A stretch of DNA of 64,000 nucleotides from Chrysopilus asiliformis (lineage: Eukaryota > Arthropoda > Insecta > Diptera > Rhagionidae), in assembly GCA_964034945.1 (NCBI GenBank), contig OZ035962.1:32453943-32517942 (forward strand), written 5' to 3'. This document shows positions 10,761-22,891 of this stretch, one piece after another (the first letter of the stretch is position 1; the number at the start of each line of letters is the position of its first letter). A program made the translations under genes and the position numbers. The notes beneath the pieces are model-generated. The model had not been told where the DNA came from. It did not search any database and saw only the letters and a program-made list of their open reading frames with translations.

Positions 10761-10844
10761 GAAGCATGGAAGAAATTGTTACAAAACCACAATTGAGGAG
10801 GCTCAGGCTCTTCGAGAGCTGTAGCCCTGAGAATGATGAAGAAA

Positions 10845-11285
10845 AACTACAATTTGCAGGGAGCGATGGTCAAATATTCTATATGCGGACAGACCGAATT
10901 TTGTTTTGTATGGAGGAGGAGGACGGAGTGGTCCAATTGGATATTGATGTTTGGAAACGTTATGTAAAATCTGTGTTTAACCATTGAACCATTTCTGATT
11001 CATGGTTTACTTGACTTCCAGCAATGAATAACCCTATTGGAATTTCTTGGCTTATAGGTCTGCAAAAACAAAAAATAATATAACAAAAATATTATATTAT
11101 TTTTGTGGATGTTTTCACATCGAATTTCCCCCCAATAGGTCAGGCATATTTGCCCTGAAAACCCATCAGGAGCCTGTTTCTGGTATGAAAGCTGGCTTAC
11201 CGTCATTTATGTTATGTAAAATCATATTCTAAACACATTTTTTTTTATCAATTTTACAAAACGATACACCATTTTCGAGAAAACC
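10845..11285 (+). repeat. Dispersed repeat family R1, copy A
   Basis: It shares an ordered set of phrases with 18125-18430 and, inverted, with 30690-30990: a GGTCAAATATTCTATATG-like start, a purine-rich GGAGGAGGAGG block, TTGATGTTTGG then GTTATGTAAAATC, and a CGATACACCATTTT end. The open frame in it (10757-10987) is not conserved between copies, so I do not call a gene. The family type is unknown. Confidence 0.55.
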
Positions 11286-14200
11286 CCACAATAAACTTGC
11301 TTACGTTTTCTTAAAGATCCATATAGATCTCTTAATCGGATCATTAAAAAAAGACAGCTATTATTAAAATTTATTTTAATTTGTCTTATGCTTCTTCTTC
11401 TTTTCTGAGAAATGCTAGACTCCCAAGTGAAGGTGGTCTGCTCGAGAATACCCGTTCTACTTTGCAGCAGAGCTTGCTCTGAATCTGCCAGCTGAAATCG
11501 CTTAATTAGCTGACTAATTAAATGTCAGTTACTTTTTTAACTATCATCAAACTATTTGCAAACTTCTAAATTTTGCCCTAGTTTCCAGCTACTATCGACT
11601 AACAAATAGCCCAATGTCAACTGGACATTAATCTTTAAGTACTCTACTTGTGAATCGAAGACTTTGCGTTGGACTCATTCCAAATATTCTTAGCTTTCCC
11701 GAAATGCAATAGTCGAACCTTACAAATGTTCGAATCTTATCGGTAATTGGCAACTTGTGTAAAACTGTGGGTTCTGCAGGAGAGACAGAAAGTGTTAAAA
11801 ATCCTTGTTTAAAAAGGCTCGATTTGGGTCTGCATGCTTTTCATAAAAATAAGACATGCGCCGAGACCCCAGCAAAGTAGGAATATTCCGCTTCTAAAAT
11901 GTAAAATTCTAACTTTTTGAATAAGGAAACTTGCAGAATTTTATTTTGCAGCAATTATAAAGACCGTGTGTATACAACATTCCTAAAAATTAAGTTTTAG
12001 TTAGCCTAGACTGAGACTTAAATAATTTAACTTGGACATAAAGTGCCATCAAAGATAAGATAACTAAAGATAAGCAAAAACAGAATTTTTAATAGAATTT
12101 TTAAAATGTATAGAAAATACTGTAGAGCTATGAATCTCAATCGCGTAGCGCATACAATTTAAATATTTTCACTGATTTTTTGACAGTAGAGCGTAAAAAT
12201 ATATAAATATAAGGGAAAATAATCGTTTTGCAAGACATACTAAAGACTCTATTTCCGCTAGCGAATTTTCTTTTCTTTTTTTTTTGGCACCCACAATTTG
12301 TTCTAGTTTTCTTATCTTTATTTACCTAATGTTTGGCGATATGCTGCAAACGACACTAAATGAAAATCTCATAAAAAAAACTTTATATTTATGAAAAGCC
12401 TTTCTTCAAATCTCTTCAATTTTTCAGACTATGGTTTTAATAACCTAACTAAAAATACTGATAAAATCTAAAAATAACAACCTAGTAATGATATGAAATG
12501 AAAATTTCTGCGGGATGTTTACTTGCAAATTAATTTCCTGAAAGTGATGACTTTAAGAGCTAAATTCAAACTGATATGAGTCAAGGCAATTGACGTAACG
12601 TCTTAGCAGAAAAAAAGTTGAATTGACATTGAGAACTCTCGAATTGTGAAAATTTAAGAAAAAATTTAATAAATTGGTGATGATTTTTTGTTAAATTGTA
12701 CTTCTTGACAGAAATTTTAACATTTAATCTTCGAATTGAAATTACTTAAAGTTGTGAGAGAAATATTTGCACTTTTATAATTAAAATTGCAAGCAAGAAA
12801 CATCTAAAATTTTAGCTATTTTTATGATAATATCAGCGGGTATTTTTTGTGGAGACTACTAAGAATCAACCGAGAATAACATGAGGCACTCACCCAAAAT
12901 ACATTGAAAACTATACAGCCACAATAATTGCTGTTTAGAAGAAAAGCGAAAGAGAAACAAAGTATAAACATTTTATGACGACAAATATTTTGTTTTACTG
13001 ATAAGAGATATGAAGAAATTCATTTAGAAGAAATCCATTTTTAAGTGATAGTTTCATGTGCGCACTTTCAACAGATAAAAACAGACCGTTAAAAGACATG
13101 CGCCAAGGTCTAAATCAATTTTGTGTTTTGTTTTGCTTTTTTTGTGTTGACATTTAAAAGCATATAAAAAACTAAAAATGTAACAGGTAGATAACAAGTG
13201 TTCTTGGTTTGATAAAAATTGACTTTTTATGTTGTTTAATGGAAAAAAACAAGAAAAAAATGAGCAGAACTTCGATTTAGATCAAAAAATATTTTTAGTG
13301 TTGAAAAAAAAAATTAAATTAGCGACACAATTGAAAATTGATCGTACCTATTGGAAGTGGCACTTAATCAGCATTTATGTTAACCGTGACTTATAGGTTG
13401 ACATATTTTCTGGTGATATCTGGTAATATATACACGGAAAGAAATAATATTTGATGCAGCCATCATATTATCACCACTGCAAAGTAATTTTGTTTGGGTT
13501 AAATATACTGTTGTTGCTACAAACAAAATTTTATTTGCACCAAACCAAATTACATAAGGGGTGAACGAATTCAACACATACTGACATGTTCCGAACTCAT
13601 CGAACTGATTCGATGGGTATATACAACGAGGACATGCGAAGTCCCGTTATAATTTCGTCTTTCAAGTGATTTTAATGCCTTTATTAGATGTAAGAAAGGT
13701 AAATAGATTTAAGAAATTAGACCTGCATTGATTTTCAAAAATTGATTGGATTTAAGAGCTTTATTTTTGTAAATCTTTTTTTTTGTTTTATACATAAAAA
13801 AAACGTCGAAACATGTATACAAAAATCATGGTGTCTAAGATGGCAGCTGACCATCTTCCTGCAATTGCCCGTCAAAAAAGAACTTATGTCCATGAAACTA
13901 GAGCAAATTACCTTTCCAACGGAAGTGAAACAAAAATGAAACCCAAAAGTTAATCAAGGGGTATTTTCGTGTATCGTTCTTTGCGTTTCTACGTGGTTGA
14001 TGAAGCCTTTCTGCGATTTAATGAATACCCCTATTAATTTTACATTGAGCCCGTATTCTTACAGCACAAGGTCACAGCGTCAATGAACAGTGTTATTGAT
14101 AGTAAATATCTAGTCCGCGTTTTTATCTTTCAGGGGCCCAGGGACGGCACCCAGTGAAAAGCGAGACCTGTTCGGCAGTTGGAGAACGAAAATATTCAAG

Positions 14201-14628
14201 AGAACGGAAAAAGCGGGTCATTAACACATTAGGTGCCATGCCCCATCATCGGTGATGAATATTACCGGTGATCTTCAGTAATAATCAGTGTCTCACTGAC
14301 CCACAAGCAAACCTTCGGAAGTGTCACTCTCAGATTTTAACGAAGCTTTACACATTTGTAGAACTATGGACAATATTCGACTCGTATTATTTTACTTGGG
14401 CAGTAATTCGGCTTTAAGATGTTTCCCCCTTAAGATTGTTTCATGCAAAAAAGCTTTTTTGGCAATTACTCGAAAACTAACGGTCCGATTTGGATGAAAC
14501 AAAGTGAAAAAATGTTAAGTACTATAGTTTTTAGTTTAAATTATTTCTATCATAGAGTGGAAACCAGAACTTTTGATCTCCATTCCTCCCTCCCCGTACC
14601 AAGGAAATTCTTTCCCTCAAAAATGATA
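11286..14628. other. AT-rich non-coding DNA
   Basis: Mostly A/T-rich sequence without supported genes. Short open frames here lack composition or similarity that would suggest coding. A few GC-richer patches near 14130-14240 and 13590-13640 have no recognised identity. Confidence 0.4.
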
Positions 14629-14864
14629 TACAGGTATTCCTCGAGTTACGCGGCACTTGAGTTATGTGAATTTCGAGTCACGCGGAAAAAATTGCGGCAG
14701 TGCTCGAGTTACGCGATACTTGAGTTACGCGGTTTTGAAGCAATTATTATTTAAAAAGAAAACATTGTAATTATAGATGAATGTTTTTATATAAAGAAGA
14801 TAATAGGTATATATTGTCCACTTACGCAGAACCAATTACCCGCGTAACTCGAAGGATACTTGTA
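14629..14864. mobile_element. pogo/Tigger-like MITE with TA duplication
   Basis: The element is 14631-14862 with TA on both sides. The left end is CAGGTATTCCTCGAGTTACG and the right end, complemented, is CAAGTATCCTTCGAGTTACG. The motif TCGAGTTACGCG or a close variant recurs at least four times near the ends, as expected for transposase binding sites. CAGG ends plus TA duplication fit the pogo/Tigger branch of the IS630-Tc1-mariner group. It has no coding capacity. Confidence 0.75.
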
Positions 14865-16069
14865 TACTTATATATAGTTTGAAAGACCAACTAAATTTCA
14901 AGTTTACCGGTTTTTGCGTTTCGATCGGAAAACCATTTTATTTGGCAAATCGCCTTTCTTTGGTACCATGTCGTATAGGTACCCCATTAGAACTGAATTA
15001 TGGTCCAAATTAAAAAAAAAAGTATGCCAAGTTTCATTAAAATCGGGGCTTGACACTTACGTAGATATGCTTGTGAGCCACGACAGCAAATACGTTAGGA
15101 TTTCAGGCTTTTAAAAACACACATACCTGATTTTGATTGACCTTTTCACTATTAAAACTCTATTACTAAGTTTTTGTATTGTGTATCAATAATTCATTCA
15201 TTGAGCTCTCTTTAAAAAACAAAACTTTTTGATGAAAAAACAAAAATTAAGAAAAAAAACCCAACAAAATTAGACCACAATAATATTTCAAGGCGATCTG
15301 TTCCCAAGTACACTAAATTAACTAAATTCAAACTGAATTTGTTCAAATGCCATCCTAATAAATTTGTTGAAATAAACATCAAAGATAACCTCATCCCGAC
15401 CTGTCATATCAACTTCAATGGAAAAAGTAGAAAATTTCAATTATCACACACAAATATAATAAATAGAAATGAATTCAAAAAAAAATATTAATGTGAATAT
15501 TAGATCTTACATCATAGAATAAAATTCCACCATTACTTCTGGAGTTTCTACATTGCCCAGATTTACTCATTTCTGTGTTTATTTATTATCTAAAAATGCG
15601 TGTACAAAAAAAAAATATTCCGATTAAAATCACTCTCCTCTTGCAACAAATTTCTTTGCTCCCTTATACTCGTAGGGCATCCGTTCAATTTATAAATTTG
15701 ATATCACAACACGACTAGAATTAAACAAATAGAAAAATTTATTTAATTAATTTCCTTATCTTTATAACGAAACACAAAAGTGCTGATACTACAGAATGTA
15801 TATTTCGCACTTATGAAAAAAAATCTAATCCGCTCAAAACGGATTTCACTTTAATATTGAATCGATCTGTGATCTCCTTGAAATTCTGTCAAAACTCGCA
15901 CAACCCAGGAAGTGCTTAAAATGAGAAATTGGAACTTTTTCGTAGTGTACACAAAATTGCTAAAATTACAACAACACTATCCAAATATCATCATATCCAC
16001 TACAGTCGCGCACAATACTAAATCCAACTGAAAACTATGTATTTCGCATAAGAGCATAATTTCATGTAG
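14865..16069. other. Non-coding stretch with decayed repeat
   Basis: 14890-15110 has the balanced composition and TTTCATTAAAATCGG-type phrase common in decayed insect repeats. The rest is AT-rich. There is no gene, RNA or element boundary that I can support. Confidence 0.35.
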
Positions 16070-16870
16070 ACCAACAGCGAGACGATCAATTCTAATCTTC
16101 ACGATCGCCACACGATCACCACACATAAAAAAGCAACCATTAAGCAGCGAACATTGGGCGAAATTTTTGGGGATCGTGTTGTAAAAGTCTTGTGAGATAG
16201 TTTTTTGTACTCCGAACTAAAACTGAATCCAAATTAGCGATCGTGTATTAGTCCTAAAGATCCGTAAACGCTGCTAAGTAAGAATGAAGAATTCCGATGA
16301 CGAAAAATTTATGATCACCTCTTTCGTCCGGTTCACCGGCTGCTAAATCGCAAAGCGCTGGCGTTAATCCAAGAAATTTTCGTCTTTCTGATCAGGAAAC
16401 AGAACCCAAGATCTTGGAGGACGTTTCAGCGCGGTAATTTAAAGTCTTTCGATCCGGCGCGGTTCGAGAAAATGTGAAGATCACTCCGGGCAAGATACAA
16501 GATCGCCGAACTTTTCTCCAAATTTATATTTCAAAAAAAAAAATTAAAATAAACACGCGTTTATACGAAACACCCGAAAAGTCACTAAAATTTCGGACTT
16601 TTGTTATTTTAGTAGTCAACGTTAATAGTTTTCCCGTAAATAGAGTAAGTAATTAAAAGGCGTTTAAGATTTGCGCCTCTCCTAAACGCGGCTTTTTAAG
16701 TTCATAAATCTTTGGTCTAAAAATTTAATCGCGTAGACGTGCGTACAGACAATCGTGCAACATTCACGTCATCTATTTGAGTATGGAGAGACTTTTCTTC
16801 ATGTTTCACATGCGACGACTGACTAAACAGCGGCTAAAATTTTGAGAAAATTGCACACGATCGCTGCGAT
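16070..16870. promoter_or_regulatory. CpG-richer patch with repeated CGATCG; possible promoter or CRM
   Basis: It stands out from its AT-rich surroundings. CACGATCGC or its complement and near variants occur near 16101, 16113, 16172, 16237 and 16855. On the minus strand a TCAGTTTTAGTTCGG segment (about 16207-16221) resembles an arthropod initiator, though no downstream promoter element sits at the expected distance. It is upstream of the minus-strand gene, so it could hold a first exon or enhancer. This is inference only. Confidence 0.25.
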
Positions 16871-17225
16871 CATTTGGCTAATGAACTTTTTTTCCCATTT
16901 TTATTTCCGAACGAAAACTTTGGTTTAAACGAGAGCTTTTTGGGGGCGGAATTCAAGGGGTGTCTCGAAATATGACAGTAATAAAAAGAGGAAATAGGCA
17001 CTTTATTATCAGGGATGATATTCACGTTTATTTGAAATACTAAAAAAAATCGACGACTGCAGCAAGATACAAACTCGAAAAAAATTAGCCCTGGTCTAGC
17101 CCAACTCCCCAAAGATTATAGCGACCAAGCTTGAAAACTTTAATCGACGTTATATAGTTTTTGTTCCGTTTGTTGGGCTATATCCTGGCTTTAGTCCCTT
17201 TTACTAACCTCTGCTATAACTACGC

Positions 17226-17560
17226 TAGTAGATCGTTCATGATGAGTTCATCGATGAACTCATGATCGCGAAGTGATGATACTCATGATGAGTTTTGTTC
17301 TAGGCCTGGGAAATATTCTCATCATTACTTGTATCAATGAGTCTTTCGATGAGCTCTGCATGAGCTTCTCGATGAGTATAATGGCGCCGTATTGATGATG
17401 TATTGATGATGTTCATTGGTAAACTCATTGGTAGCCAAATTGGCTACCTGATCAGTAAACGTTTTGATGAATTCATTATTTTGATGAATTCACCAGAATT
17501 GAAACCTAAAATGGAAGGACTCAAGCATACTATAATTGATGAACTCATATTATTTTAACC
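17226..17560. repeat. Cluster of TGATGAGTTCATCG-like palindromic motifs
   Basis: The words GATGAGTTCATCGATGAACT, ACTCATGATGAG, CGATGAGCTC, CGATGAGTAT, TTGATGAATTCAT and relatives recur about ten times in both orientations. This dense, degenerate, self-complementary pattern is typical of an old MITE or of repeated protein-binding sites. No clear outer ends are visible. Confidence 0.4.
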
Positions 17561-17569
17561 TTCTTTCTC

Positions 17570-18124
17570 CAATTGCATTTTAACTTAGAATGAAAATAAA
17601 TAATCGTTTTCAAGCATTTCAGTTTCAGATATAACATTACATGACAACTCATCGAAGGCTCATGATATGCCCATTGGAAATCAAATTCAAAGCGGTTAAA
17701 AGCATTTACTTTAAAGTTTTTTTTAACAAATAATTCTGTATATACCCACACCAACTTATTTTCGCTAAACACAACTGAAATACCATGTTATTGTGTGCGT
17801 TTTTCCTTTGACAGTGTAGAGAACTGATGAGCAAAATCTACTAGGGATACCGACCTAACTTCCAAAGCCAGAATCGTTCAAAGGCAAAACGTAGCGCAGA
17901 GCAAAACCTATATTTGGCGCCTCTTTTTTTCTCAAAAGAAAAATTATAAAAAATGCATTTTTTGTATACCTAGAAATTTCAAAAGAAAGAATGTTTCAGT
18001 TTTTGCTTGTGATAAATGCAACCGAAATTGCGAAAACATTTTGTGATTATTGCAGATAAATTATCCAAAAAGTATGGAAAAGCTTTTGCGCTATAAGAAA
18101 TAAACTTCAAAAAAAAAGATCTAA
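17570..18124. other. AT-rich non-coding stretch
   Basis: Nothing recognised. It separates the palindromic motif cluster from an R1 repeat. Confidence 0.35.
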
Positions 18125-18430
18125 AATTGTCTGGGGTCAATCGTCAAATACTCTATATGAGGACAGAAAAAATTTTTATTAAAAAAAATCCATTTCTGTG
18201 AGAGAGGGGGGAAGTAGTGGTATGATAGGATTTTGATGTATGGAATGGTTATGTAATATCATATTCCAAACACATTTCGACTTTATAAATTTTTCGATAC
18301 GATCCACCATTTTTGAGAAAATAGCGAAAAAATGTTCTATTTGATTGGGGGCAGGGGAAGGAGTAGCTCAACTGGATTTTGATTTATGGATGAGTTATGT
18401 GAAATCCTATTGTAAAAATAAATGATTTTT
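18125..18430 (+). repeat. Dispersed repeat family R1, copy B
   Basis: It has the same block order as 10845-11285: GTCAAATACTCTATATGAGG, a GAGAGAGGGGGGAAG block, TTTTGATGTATGG, GTTATGTAATATC, then CGATACGATCCACCATTTT. A second partial unit follows from about 18350. Confidence 0.5.
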
Positions 18431-18692
18431 TTGAATAAAAATTATGTCTGTCCTCATATTGTCTATCATTGCAAATTTATGCAAATTTTATGTTTTTAAC
18501 ATTGCAATTGAATCAAACTGTCGCTCAAAAAAATCCCACCCAAGGTGAACCCGGGCTAGGCTAAGGATGCCAGATATTTTTATTTTAGGAAAAAATTACT
18601 ATTTTATCAAAAACGCTGAAAACAAACGGAAATATTTCGGGTTAGATTCCGATTGCAGTTTCGTTGTAAAATTACATTAAAAATATGTACTT

Positions 18693-19149
18693 GTTATGTG
18701 GCAGTCACACGACGCTGTTTTGCCAGCGCTGCTAGCTGTTTGGCTGTTATGCGGCAGTCAGCTGTTTTGCCAGCGCTAGTGACTGTTTGGCTGTTAGCAG
18801 CCGTTTCAGCAGCACCGTGGGAACCCTAGTAGTGCCCGGCTACTACCAGCAGCAGCGTGATGATTTTAGCAGCGCTAGTGAAGTAGAGACCGTTCTAATT
18901 TGCCAGCGCTACTACGGATCACGTGACCCTGTCGCATGGTTTCTGAGCTGTCAAAAGTCTGATAAGTGGAAAAGTTTGTTTATTTTAAGTTGTTATTTTA
19001 CGTTTATTCATTTAAATTTGTGTGTTACGTTTATTATTTAAAAAATCGCCCAAATTCAAATGTCAAACGACGGTTTTGCTGTTTGCCAGCGCTACTAACC
19101 CAATATCTAGCAGCGCTGGCAAAACAGCGTCGTGTGACTGCCGCATTAC
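18693..19149. mobile_element. TIR DNA transposon derivative (GCGGCAGTCACACGACG family)
   Basis: Both ends carry about 40 bp of near-identical inverted repeat: TGGCAGTCACACGACGCTG on the left, with its complement ending CGTGTGACTGCCGCATTAC on the right. Inside the left end a second TIR-like unit (GCGGCAGTCAGCTGTTTTGC near 18741) and repeated TTTGCCAGCGCT motifs are stacked. Open frames inside are continuous by chance and not conserved with anything I recognise. The superfamily is unknown. Confidence 0.7.
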
Positions 19150-20584
19150 GGATTGTCCTTACAAGTGTTATAAATTTTGTAAGGAACCTAAGTTGCTCCC
19201 AACTCCGTGTTTTTCTCAAAAGTACAACTCTTGAAATTTATACAAATAAAAGTCCACTTGAAACTTTTTAAGACCAAACTTTGTTCTGAACGTTTTTCAT
19301 AAAATATCAATTTTTTCCCAAAATAGAAAAATATCATCCCTATTCAGTACACACAGAGACACTTTTCTATCTATAACAAATTGGTCGTACTATATTAGTG
19401 CCAAGAGTCAGGGAAACTCTTATCTATCAACGCAATGAGAAAACATTTGAGAAAAGCGAATAGAGCGAATAGAATCCACATCAGAGCCACATTTAGCTTT
19501 AATAGTTTTTCTTGTTTATTCTGAATAAAACAGAATAAAAAAAATAATATTAATAAACTTTATGGGCTCAAGGAACTTGCTGGGAATCGGTCAAAATTGG
19601 CGCAACACCCCACAGTCAAGAGCGGAGACTCCCCGCTCAATTACAGGATCCAGCCCAGTATCCCATAATATCCAATCTAAATCCAGAAGCATTAAAGGCA
19701 TTGAAAAAAAAATTAATTTGAACACTTTGATGATTGTGTGTTTCATTTTCGCTGCGGTAATTAGTTTAATGATTTCGTTTCCTAATTTTGAACGCTTTTT
19801 AATAAATGATCCAAGCGATCGAAAATGCCTCAATTTATGCTGACTAAAACTCGGCCCGGCTCGGACAATTCTTAAAACAAAAATCTTGTTTTTTTTTACG
19901 TCAAACTTTGATAACTACGTCTATAAAAAGAAACTCTAGCCAAAGACCTAAAACTTGCCCCATTTCTGGAGAGTATCATCTGGTGATCGAATTTTAAAAG
20001 TTCGAAATGTTCGAAAAAGATAAAACTCCCAAAATGTGTGACATAAATGGACCATGTAAACATAATTTCGCGATTAATACAAACATTGAATGGTAATTTG
20101 TTCCATGACAGATATTGATTTCGTCTACTGCTCCCCAAAACAATTAAAATCATGACGAAAATTAACGCAAACCGCAAGAGAGACGGTCGGAGATGGCAAT
20201 TGGTTTTAATGGAGCCGATGGACATGAAATCTTTAAAAGATTTTTCGGGGAGGAAAACTGAAGGCCAGTTTGGCGCCTGCAATTTGTCGAGTTTGTTTTA
20301 CGATCACAGCTTTAATTATGGTGACTTAATTATTATGAAAACAGTGAAAACTAACTAATTTAAGTTCAATATCATGGCAGAAGAAGTCAAGCTGAGGACG
20401 TTAACCCAGTTATTCTGCTAATGCCATATGGCAGGGGAAAACTTTTTAAGATTTTTGCTTTCGACAGAAACGACCAAGAAAAATTGAATGAAAATTGCTT
20501 GATATGGATTAGTCATTCACGAAAGTGTTGATAATATTCGTATTTCGTAATGATAACTAATTTCAGGATAAATCTGTATCCAAA
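19150..20584. other. Non-coding DNA, nothing recognised
   Basis: Short open frames at 19562-19843 and 19896-20282 have no recognisable product or signal. Composition is uneven, but I find no repeat ends or RNA gene. Confidence 0.3.
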
Positions 20585-21790
20585 AACATAACAAAAGCTA
20601 TAATTGCCAATCTGGCAATCATTGGAGACCCGTATGGTGATATTCGTATCGAACAGTTGTACCAAAATTCCACTTTGAAGTCAAACTTTTCAATAAGATT
20701 TTTTAAAATTTATTCCAATCGGATTTTGATGTATGGAAGTTTTATGTAGAATCATATCCTAAATAACTTTTGTTATAGCACTTTTTTGATACGATGCACC
20801 GTTTTTGAGATATTCGCAAAAAACGTTTTCGTTCGTATGGGGGGTACCCTAGTGGTCCATGTTTGCCCATTAACGAACTTAGCCTTGCATTTTACGAAAA
20901 ACCAATCTGCGCGTCTCTAGCTCAATCCGTGCGCCCGCAATCCGCGCCACAGACGGACAGACGGATAGACGGACGGACGGACAGACGGACGGACAGACGG
21001 ACGGACAGACGGACGGACGGACATGCAAAAATTAATTATTTTTATCATTCTAAACACACTGGTGTAATTCATTTTTGTGTGTGATGACGGGATTTTGGCG
21101 TTACAAACGGTAAAGCAAAGTTAATATAGTCTTTGGTTTCACCATACGGGTATAAAAAATATGCATTGGAAGCCGTTTATAGCGACATTAGCTGAAATAG
21201 CTGGTACACTCAAAGAGTAAAAATAGTAAATTTAACTATTTTATAATAGAAAATCGGGACTATTACTAAAATCATTTCCCACTGACAAATGAGCTACAAG
21301 CCTTAACGCCAAGATCCCGTTATCACAGACAAAAATGAATTACACCAGTGAGTTTAGAATGACTAAAAAAATTGATTTTTGCATGTCTGTCCGTCCGTCT
21401 GTCTGTGGCGCGGATTGCGGGCGCACGGATTGAGCTAGAAACTTGAAATTTTACGCAAATTCATTTTTTTGTAAAATGCAAGGCTAAGTTCGTTAATGGG
21501 CAAAAATGGAGCATTAGAATGAAAGCGTTTTTTGCGAATATCTCAAAAACGGTGCATCTGATCAAAAAAGTCCAAGAACAAAAGTTATTTAGGATATGAT
21601 TCTACATAAAACTCCCATACATCAAAATCCGATTGGAATCAATTTAAAAAAATCTTATTCAAAAGTTTGACTTCAAAGTGGAATTTTGATACAACTGTTC
21701 GCTGTTCAATTAAACTTCGAACAATGTCATATCACCATACGGGTTTTCAATAATTTTCAAATTGGTACATATAGCTTTTGATATGTTTTA
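20585..21790. mobile_element. Foldback pair with (GGACAGAC)n minisatellite
   Basis: 20628-21151 is bounded by ACCCGTATGGTGA and its complement TCACCATACGGGT. An inverted, slightly shortened copy fills about 21300-21744. Similarity continues past both outer ends to roughly 20585 and 21790. Each arm holds the phrase GCTCAATCCGTGCGC next to a GACGGACA/GACAGACGG tandem array (20951-21023; the complement at 21386-21406). A third partial copy is at 54146-54374. The inner spacer carries part of a CAAAGAGTAAAAATAG MITE. There is no coding capacity. Confidence 0.7.
20947..21023. repeat. GGAC/GACA tandem array
   Basis: Tandem 4- to 8-mers of GACGGACA and GACAGACGG type, about 75 bp, inside the left arm of the foldback. 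It is shortened to about 20 bp in the opposite arm and to about 30 bp in the copy at 54 kb, so it is an expanding or contracting part of this repeat family. Confidence 0.8.
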
Positions 21791-22689
21791 CTCATTCACT
21801 TGACATGAATTTACCAATTGGTCATATGGAATACATGAAATTCAGAATATCTGCAAAAACTGCACAACAAAAATTTTCTGATACAGTGAAACCTTTTTTA
21901 GCCAGATATTTGTGTAAGCAGAACTTATACAGGCGTCACTGTCACTGACTTATACAAATGTCACTGTTATTTATCAGTCCACCCAAATAAGTGACATTAT
22001 CCACACTTTCAACAACAACCAAAATGCTAATAAAAATTCTAGAATCAATCTTACAGTTTCTAAAAAAATGCATTTAATTTCTTACACAAATTTCAATTAA
22101 GAAACGAAGTCATTAATCATCACACGAAATTTTTTTAATCTTTTGAGCATAAATCATGAATTTGTGTAACAAAAGAAGAATTTCATTCAACTTTTGCTGA
22201 TTGCTGAAGGCCAGGACAGTCCATTAGAGATGAAAACTTTTTTAACGATTTAGTGATGTCTTTTACGGACAAATGTTGCACAATCAAGAAGAAGCTAATT
22301 AGTTAATAGTTCGAACTATGTGGCAAAGATGCCATCAACTAAACCGATGAAACGAACAAATTATTAACTTGGCAAAAAAATTTGTAGTAGAACTTTTTGT
22401 AGTAAAAATTTAAAAATTTGTAGTAAAAATTTGTAGTAGAGTCGAAATTGACAGAAACAGACGAAACTTCGAGTTATCGAAGATTTGACGATGGCGAAGT
22501 TCGACTTATCGTGGTTAATGTGCAAAAAAACTAAAAGCTATCGAGGTCGATGATGAGTCATGATGTGAGATAAAGTGTTGCAATATCGTTTCACCATATT
22601 TTTTACTGAGTTTAAATGCTTTGATCCTTTAATTACTTCCGAATTGTCGATTTTGTAAAATTCATGCTACTTTATTCTATTATTCGAAG
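21791..22689. other. AT-rich non-coding DNA
   Basis: It contains a local tandem of TTTGTAGTAAAAATT-like units at about 22378-22441. No gene or element end is seen. Confidence 0.35.
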
Positions 22690-22695
22690 TTTATT
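22671..22695 (-). terminator. Paired poly(A) signals downstream of the 53-codon ORF
   Basis: Two AATAAA hexamers on the minus strand (22695-22690 and 22676-22671), 35 and 54 nt past the stop. They support a real transcript end, but AT-rich DNA yields such hexamers by chance. Confidence 0.35.
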
Positions 22696-22729
22696 GGGGT
22701 AACTGTGGTTTCTGGGTAAAAACTTGAAT

Positions 22730-22891
22730 TTATTCAGATCCCACAGGCTGTCCAGGACCTCCGCCCTGGGCACCGCCGTAGAGGGTTGCCAAAATTGCCA
22801 TTAGCCAGATGTAAAAAAAAATACAAATACTCATCGATGACTTCACAACATGATCAAAATTTCCTCCATGATCTTGCAACAGGACCAACAT
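22730..22891 (-). CDS. Small ORF, 53 aa, hydrophobic with Gly-rich tail
   Basis: ATG at 22891 in an AAAATG context, TAA at 22732-22730. The predicted peptide has a hydrophilic N-terminal third, a hydrophobic stretch at about residues 21-38 and a GC-rich C-terminus that reads YGGAQGGGPGQPVGSE. Minus-strand AATAAA hexamers lie across the stop, at 22695-22690 and at 22676-22671, as expected of a compact 3' UTR. The last 25 codons are much more GC-rich than the surroundings. Alternatives: the terminal exon of a spliced gene, or a processed pseudogene remnant. The tail loosely recalls the glycine-rich end of Hsp70-type proteins, too weakly to name. Function is unknown. Confidence 0.35.
   Translation of the reverse strand: MLVLLQDHGGNFDHVVKSSMSICIFFYIWLMAILATLYGGAQGGGPGQPVGSE

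Noticed and set aside
10757..10987. 76-codon frame in repeat R1 as a gene
   Set aside because: Other copies of R1 at 18.1 and 30.7 kb do not keep the frame.
17545..17772. Minus-strand frame near the TGATGAG motif cluster
   Set aside because: Low-complexity, AT-driven, no similarity or signals.
20947..21023. CRISPR-like array
   Set aside because: The unit is a 4- to 8-bp minisatellite without spacers, and the sequence is eukaryotic.
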